Source: Mesorhizobium sp. B2-3-12
Lineage (GTDB): Bacteria > Pseudomonadota > Alphaproteobacteria > Rhizobiales > Rhizobiaceae
Reading direction: 5' to 3'
DNA length: 64,000 nucleotides
NCBI RefSeq assembly: GCF_006442205.1
Contig: NZ_VFVR01000001.1
Span: 620,001-684,000 of the forward strand
In this document: in pieces, positions 60,162 through 64,000 of the stretch
Numbering within the stretch: position 1 is the stretch's first letter
Layout: each line of letters opens with the position of its first letter
Made by a program: the position numbers and the translations under genes
The notes under the pieces: generated by a model
Database searches by the model: none
Told to the model about the DNA's origin: nothing
What the model saw: only the letters and a program-made list of their open reading frames with translations

Positions 60162-61574
60162 TCACCCGGCGCCGAACCACCAGGTGGCGAGACCGAGGAA
60201 GGCAAAAAAGCCGACGACATCGGTGACCGTGGTGACGAAGACAGCCGAAGCGACCGCCGGATCGACCTTGAAGCGGTCGAGCAGCAGCGGGATCAGGATG
60301 CCGGCGAGTGCGGCCACGAACATGTTGATGATCATGGCCGCCGCGATGATGCCGCCCAGATTGGGATCGTGGAACCAGACAGCCGCGACGATGCCGATCA
60401 GAATGGCGAAAACGATGCCGTTGATGAAGCCGACGCCCATTTCGCGGCGGATGATGCGGCCGGCATTGTAGATGTCGATTTCCTTGGTCGCCAGCGCCCG
60501 CACGGTGACGGTCATGGTCTGCGAACCGGCATTGCCGCCCATGCCGGCCACGATCGGCATCAGCACGGCGAGCGCCACGATCCGCTCGATCGTATGGTCG
60601 AACAGGCCGATCACCGATGCCGCCAGAAACGCCGTCAGCAGATTGACGAGCAGCCAGGGAACGCGCGAGCGCGAGGTCGCCAGAATGCTGTCGGAGAGCT
60701 CCTCGTCGCCGACGCCGCCCATGCGCAGCAGGTCTTCCTCCGCTTCCTGCTGGATGACGTCGACGACATCGTCGATGGTCAGCACGCCGACCAGCCGCTC
60801 GTTCTCGTCGACCACGGCGGCCGACAAGAGATCGTATTGTTCGAAGTCCCGCGCCGCCTCTTCCTGGTCCATGGTGGCCGGGATGGCGTGCCGCGTCTCA
60901 TGCATGACCTCCTCGACCTTGACCGCGCGCTTGGTGCGCAGGATCTGGTCGAGATCGATTGCCCCCAGCAGCTTGAAGGTCGGATCGATGACGAAGATCT
61001 GGCTGAAGCGCTCGGGAAGGTTCTTGTCCTCGCGCATGTAGTCGATGGTCTGCCCGATGGTCCAGAAGGGCGGCACCGCGACGAACTCGGTCTGCATGCG
61101 CCGTCCGGCGGTCTCTTCCGGGTAGTCGAGCGAACGGCGCAGCCTGATCCGCTCGGTGAACGGCAGTTGCGACAGGATCTCGTCCTGGTCCTCCGGCTCG
61201 AGGTCTTCGAGAATGTAGACCGCGTCGTCGGAATCGAGTTCCTGCACCGCCTGCGCGATCTGCGCATTGGGCAGGTTGTCGACGATATCCATGCGGATCG
61301 CCTCGTCGACCTCGGTCAAGGCGGAGAAGTCGAAGTCGGCGCCCAGCAACTCGACTAGGGCAAGCCGCTGTTCGGGCTGCAGTGCCTCGATGAGGTCGCC
61401 AAGTTCCGACTGATGCAGGTCGTCGACTTCGCGCTTGAGGGTCAGCGTATCGCGGTCGGCGATCGCGGCACCGATCCGGGCAAGGAAGGAGGAAAGGACG
61501 GCACCGTCCTCGCCATAGATATCGGCGTGGGCGTCTTCAGCCGCCTTGGCGGGGGTCGTCTGCTTGTCCTCCAC
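60162..61574 (-). CDS. mgtE: Magnesium transporter MgtE
   Basis: A 470-residue Mg2+ channel. The N domain of helical repeats lies at about 45-150 (HQSELGDLIEALQPEQRLAL), two CBS domains at about 155-285 (ERFSQIFVIDPTFKLLGAID; LSAAVVDENERLVGVLTIDD) and five spans after about 320 with the pore motif MPIVAGMGGNAGSQT. All key regions are present and the length is normal. Single gene. Confidence 0.95.
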   Translation of the reverse strand: MEDKQTTPAKAAEDAHADIYGEDGAVLSSFLARIGAAIADRDTLTLKREVDDLHQSELGDLIEALQPEQRLALVELLGADFDFSALTEVDEAIRMDIVDNLPNAQIAQAVQELDSDDAVYILEDLEPEDQDEILSQLPFTERIRLRRSLDYPEETAGRRMQTEFVAVPPFWTIGQTIDYMREDKNLPERFSQIFVIDPTFKLLGAIDLDQILRTKRAVKVEEVMHETRHAIPATMDQEEAARDFEQYDLLSAAVVDENERLVGVLTIDDVVDVIQQEAEEDLLRMGGVGDEELSDSILATSRSRVPWLLVNLLTAFLAASVIGLFDHTIERIVALAVLMPIVAGMGGNAGSQTMTVTVRALATKEIDIYNAGRIIRREMGVGFINGIVFAILIGIVAAVWFHDPNLGGIIAAAMIINMFVAALAGILIPLLLDRFKVDPAVASAVFVTTVTDVVGFFAFLGLATWWFGAG

Positions 61575-61952
61575 CAGCGCCTCCCGCCATTCCGGAAAAA
61601 TTGCGTCTCAGCTCTAGTGCATCGGACCTTAAAGCGGAAACCGGTTTCGCGAAAAATCTGATGCAGCGGGCGCACAGACACGATTCGATTTGAGAACTTA
61701 TCCCCCTAAGGCGCGGAATATCAAACGAAACGCGCGTTCAACGCTGCCCTTACAAAGGTATCGCTTGTGCCCGGCCTGGCAATGTCCGCCCCGTCAAAAA
61801 CCCCGGAAACCCGGTTCAGCGGGCGCGACAGGGCATGTCGCTGGGGAAAGAGCGTCTCTTCGCGGTAAGGGCAGAATTGTCATGATGCAGGTCCAGGGCT
61901 TCGCGCTGGGGCATGAGCAATGTTTGCAATCGGCCAGGGATAAAGACAACCC
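61575..61952. other. Intergenic region with palindromic repeat, no gene
   Basis: This 378-base gap between mgtE and the response regulator has no convincing gene. A frame at 61690-61956 lacks a ribosome binding site and any family character. It holds the repeat at 61618-61665 and the promoters of both flanking genes. No T-rich terminator is seen. Confidence 0.5.
61618..61665. repeat. Palindromic repeat with GAAACCGGTTTC core
   Basis: Outer arms TGCATC (61618-61623) and GATGCA (61660-61665) surround the perfect 12-base palindrome GAAACCGGTTTC (61637-61648). This looks like the abundant short palindromic intergenic repeat of Rhizobiales. It lies 44 bases before the start of mgtE on the opposite strand. 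Confidence 0.65.
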
Positions 61953-62621
61953 TTGAACAGCAAGCCCGGGAAAACGAGCAAGGCAATCGGCGACCGGCGC
62001 ATGCGCATTGTCGTCGCCGAACGCAATCCGCTCGTCATATCGGCGCTGCGCGAAATGCTCGAATGCGACGGTCGTTTCGAATTGCTGGGCACGGCCCAGA
62101 GTGGCAAACAGTTCCTGGACCTGGCGGCCGAGGGCGGGTTCGACGTCGCCGTCATCGGCTGGAAGCTCGCCGACATGGATGGCGCCGATGTGTTGGCCGA
62201 AGTCCAGACCCGCAAGCTCAACGTCCGCATCGCGGTCTTTTCGAACGACCACGACATCGGCATCCTGAAACAGTGCGTGCGCCTCGGCGCGCAGGGCTAC
62301 TGCTTCCAGTTCGACGATCCCGCCATCATCTTCGACACGATCCTGGCTGTCGCGCACGGCCGCATCTGCATTCCCTTTATCGACATCAACAAGGTCAACG
62401 ACACGCCTTTGTCCCGGCTTACGGTGCGCGAGCGCGAACTGCTGGCGGTGCTGTCCGACGGCTGGACCAATTTGCAGATCGCGACCCGGACCGGCATCTC
62501 GGAGAACACGGTGAAATACCACCTCAAGAATCTCTACGACAAGCTGGATGTCCGCAACCGCGCCATGGCGGTCGCGCTCTATTCGAGCGAAAAGCGCACC
62601 CATAAACAGCCTTTCGGGTAG
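61953..62621 (+). CDS. LuxR/NarL-type response regulator with degenerate receiver
   Basis: A 222-residue protein. The receiver domain (about 17-135) has the right layout, but the acidic pair is replaced (VVAERN), the phospho-acceptor Asp is Gly (DVAVIGWKLADMDG) and the conserved Lys is Gln (GAQGYCFQ). It should not be phosphorylated in the usual way. The C-terminal LuxR HTH (about 152-212; LTVRERELLAVLSDGWTNLQ, SENTVKYHLKNLYDKL) is intact. The TTG at 61953 is uncertain; ATG at 62001 gives 206 residues. No kinase gene is near. Confidence 0.82.
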   Translation: MNSKPGKTSKAIGDRRMRIVVAERNPLVISALREMLECDGRFELLGTAQSGKQFLDLAAEGGFDVAVIGWKLADMDGADVLAEVQTRKLNVRIAVFSNDHDIGILKQCVRLGAQGYCFQFDDPAIIFDTILAVAHGRICIPFIDINKVNDTPLSRLTVRERELLAVLSDGWTNLQIATRTGISENTVKYHLKNLYDKLDVRNRAMAVALYSSEKRTHKQPFG

Positions 62622-62653
62622 GGCGACCGGGTAGGCCAATCGGGTAGTCTTGC
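62615..62653. repeat. Three direct repeats of CGGGTAG with 13-bp period
   Basis: CGGGTAG occurs at 62615-62621, 62628-62634 and 62641-62647, each starting 13 bases after the last. The first copy contains the stop of the response-regulator gene. The array ends 111 bases before the aminotransferase start. It may be a binding array or the result of slippage. Confidence 0.6.
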
Positions 62654-62758
62654 CCCACCCGCACGCGGCAAATTCTTACCCGCCAAGGTGTTGTCGGCAT
62701 TAGCCGTCGAAACGAAACTCCCCATCACCGCTTTGCTGGATCAGGAGGAGTTCGCACC

Positions 62759-63949
62759 ATGGCCGGTTTCACCCATCTTTTCATTCCCGGGCCGACCAAC
62801 ATCCCCGAGCAGGTGCGGCAGGCGATGAACCTTCCGATGGAGGACATGCGCGCGGGCTCCTTCCCCGACCTCACCTTGCCGCTGTTCGAGGACATCAAAC
62901 GCGTCTTCAAGAACGAGACCGGCCGCGTCTTCATCTACCCGTCCTCCGGCACCGGTGCCTGGGAGGCGGCGATGACCAATGTGCTCAGCCCCGGCGACCG
63001 GGTGCTGATGTCACGCTTCGGCCAGTTCTCGCATCTGTGGGTCGACATGGCCGAGCGGCTCGGCTTCGAGGTCGACGTGATCGACTGCGAATGGGGAACC
63101 GGCGTTCCACTGGACCTCTATGCGGAGCGGCTGAAGGCCGACAAGACGCATCGCATCAAGGCCGTCTTCTGCACCCAGAACGAGACCGCGACCGGCGTCA
63201 CCAGCGACGTCGCCGGCTGCCGCGCGGCGCTCGACGATGCGAACCACCCCGCTCTACTCTTCGTCGACGGCGTCTCGTCGATCGGCTCGATCGACTTCCG
63301 CCAGGAAGAATGGGGCGTCGATTGCGCCGTCAGCGGCTCGCAAAAAGGCTTCATGCTGCCGGCCGGCCTCGGCTTCCTGTCGGTCAGCAGGAAGGCGCTG
63401 ATCGCCGCCAGGACCGCGACCCACCGGCGCTGCTTCTTCTCCTTCGAGGACATGATCCGCGCCAACGACGCCGGCTATTTCCCCTACACGCCGGCGACGC
63501 AATTGCTGCGCGGCCTGCGCGCCTCGCTCGACCTGATCGCCGAGGAAGGGCTGGAGACCATCTTCGCCCGTCACCATCGCCTCGCCGAAGGCGTGCGCAA
63601 GGCGGTCGATGCCTGGGGGCTGAAACTCTGCGCCAAGGCGCCGAAATGGCATTCCGACACGGTCAGCGCTATCCTGGTGCCGGATGGCATCGACAGCGGC
63701 GACGTCGTCAAGCGCGCCTACAGCGCCTACCAGACATCGCTCGGCGGCGGCCTCAACAAAGTGTTCGGCAAGGTGTTCCGCATCGGCCATCTCGGCTGGC
63801 TGAACGAGGTGATGGTGCTGGCATCGCTGTCGGCGGTCGAAATGGCGCTGCTCGATTGCGGCGTGCGGCTGGCGCCGGGCTCCGGTGTCGGCGCCGCCAT
63901 CCAGCATTTCCGCGCCTCGGCCGCGCTGCCGGTCGCGGAAGCCGCCTGA
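62759..63949 (+). CDS. Serine-glyoxylate / aspartate-glyoxylate aminotransferase (SgaA/BhcA type)
   Basis: A 396-residue class V PLP aminotransferase. It begins HLFIPGPTNIPEQVRQAM, with PSSGTGAWEAAMTNVLSPGD near residue 61, HNETATGV-like QNETATGV near 141, VDGVSSIGSIDF near 170 and the Schiff-base Lys in SGSQKGFMLPAGL near 195. Family members transfer amino groups from serine (serine cycle) or aspartate (beta-hydroxyaspartate cycle) to glyoxylate. GGAGGAG lies before the ATG. It would connect glycine and serine from demethylation to central metabolism. Another gene follows 12 bases later. Confidence 0.88.
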   Translation: MAGFTHLFIPGPTNIPEQVRQAMNLPMEDMRAGSFPDLTLPLFEDIKRVFKNETGRVFIYPSSGTGAWEAAMTNVLSPGDRVLMSRFGQFSHLWVDMAERLGFEVDVIDCEWGTGVPLDLYAERLKADKTHRIKAVFCTQNETATGVTSDVAGCRAALDDANHPALLFVDGVSSIGSIDFRQEEWGVDCAVSGSQKGFMLPAGLGFLSVSRKALIAARTATHRRCFFSFEDMIRANDAGYFPYTPATQLLRGLRASLDLIAEEGLETIFARHHRLAEGVRKAVDAWGLKLCAKAPKWHSDTVSAILVPDGIDSGDVVKRAYSAYQTSLGGGLNKVFGKVFRIGHLGWLNEVMVLASLSAVEMALLDCGVRLAPGSGVGAAIQHFRASAALPVAEAA

Positions 63950-63961
63950 GGGGGAGAGACG

Positions 63962-64000
63962 ATGAGCCACACCATCAACCATCTCAGGAAACTGAGGCTC
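63962..64000 (+). CDS. Start of the next gene (partial)
   Basis: A strong GGGGGAGAGACG precedes an ATG at 63962, opening a frame MSHTINHLRKLRL that runs off the window. Only 13 codons are visible, so no function can be given. It is surely co-transcribed with the aminotransferase; its identity would tell whether this is a serine-cycle or beta-hydroxyaspartate-type operon. Confidence 0.6.
   Translation, partial: MSHTINHLRKLRL

Noticed and set aside
61690..61956. 88-codon frame between mgtE and the response regulator
   Set aside because: No ribosome binding site, odd composition and a palindromic repeat just upstream; it overlaps the start of the real gene.

Overview
The window reads as a stretch of high-GC alphaproteobacterial chromosome, most like Mesorhizobium or a close relative in the Rhizobiales. 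This rests on the familiar look of many proteins (SoxBDAG, GlxA-type regulator, LsrB/VtlR-like LysR regulator, DUF1127 proteins, CobC/CobD/CobO/CobP naming group, CbtAB) and on palindromic intergenic repeats typical of these genomes. I see no tRNA, rRNA, CRISPR, transposase, phage gene or replication origin. The species call is an inference from memory, not a database result.

Layout. 1-4187: the right part of a corrinoid-dependent C1 module (methylenetetrahydrofolate reductase, methyl-H4folate methyltransferase, RACo-type corrinoid reductive activator) with a perfect inverted-repeat operator inside it. 4366-7606: three very small Arg-rich proteins, two of them DUF1127, around an esterase and an LsrB/VtlR-like regulator. 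7867-12449: GlxA/GbdR-type AraC regulator, a NitT/TauT-type ABC importer and a vWA protein. 12544-15105: a divergent FAD/GcvT demethylating dehydrogenase. 15256-23146: a seven-gene minus-strand locus with a HAD-UbiA fusion, a DprE1-like oxidase, an SMR-type membrane protein, an extended SDR, a class III aminotransferase, a multi-membrane-span protein and an FkbM methyltransferase. This looks like synthesis, flipping and use of a polyprenyl-phosphate pentose. 23371-26276: a small exported protein and a large MscS channel. 26475-31625: heterotetrameric sarcosine oxidase soxBDAG. 31726-34738: MFS transporter, nitroreductase and XRE-cupin regulator. 34811-41800: four overlapping genes (two DMGDH/SarDH-type dehydrogenases, a betaine/homocysteine-type S-methyltransferase and an aminotransferase). 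41954-43122: tandem flavodoxin-fold quinone reductases. 43328-50402: NMT1-type ABC importer with a CodA-type deaminase and a GlcD-type flavoenzyme, then RidA and a creatininase-family amidase. 50407-55290: a phosphatase and a compact cobalamin cluster (cobC, cobD, cobO, cobP, cbtA, cbtB) with a cobalamin riboswitch. 55443-64000: Rieske oxygenase, frameshifted MFS gene, acyltransferase-like protein, methyltransferase, MerR regulator, MgtE, a degenerate response regulator, a serine-glyoxylate-type aminotransferase and the start of one more gene.

How it fits together. Much of the window points to use of quaternary and tertiary methylamines as sources of carbon, nitrogen and C1 units. The Rieske oxygenase or the homocysteine methyltransferase would take glycine betaine to dimethylglycine. 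The FAD/GcvT dehydrogenases and SoxBDAG would take dimethylglycine and sarcosine to glycine and methylene-H4folate. The MTHFR/methyltransferase/RACo module would exchange methyl groups between H4folate and a corrinoid, and the cobalamin and cobalt-uptake genes would supply that corrinoid. The aminotransferase at the right edge could carry glycine/serine/glyoxylate carbon onward. The 15-23 kb envelope locus is a separate theme and the most interesting candidate for a little-described pathway.
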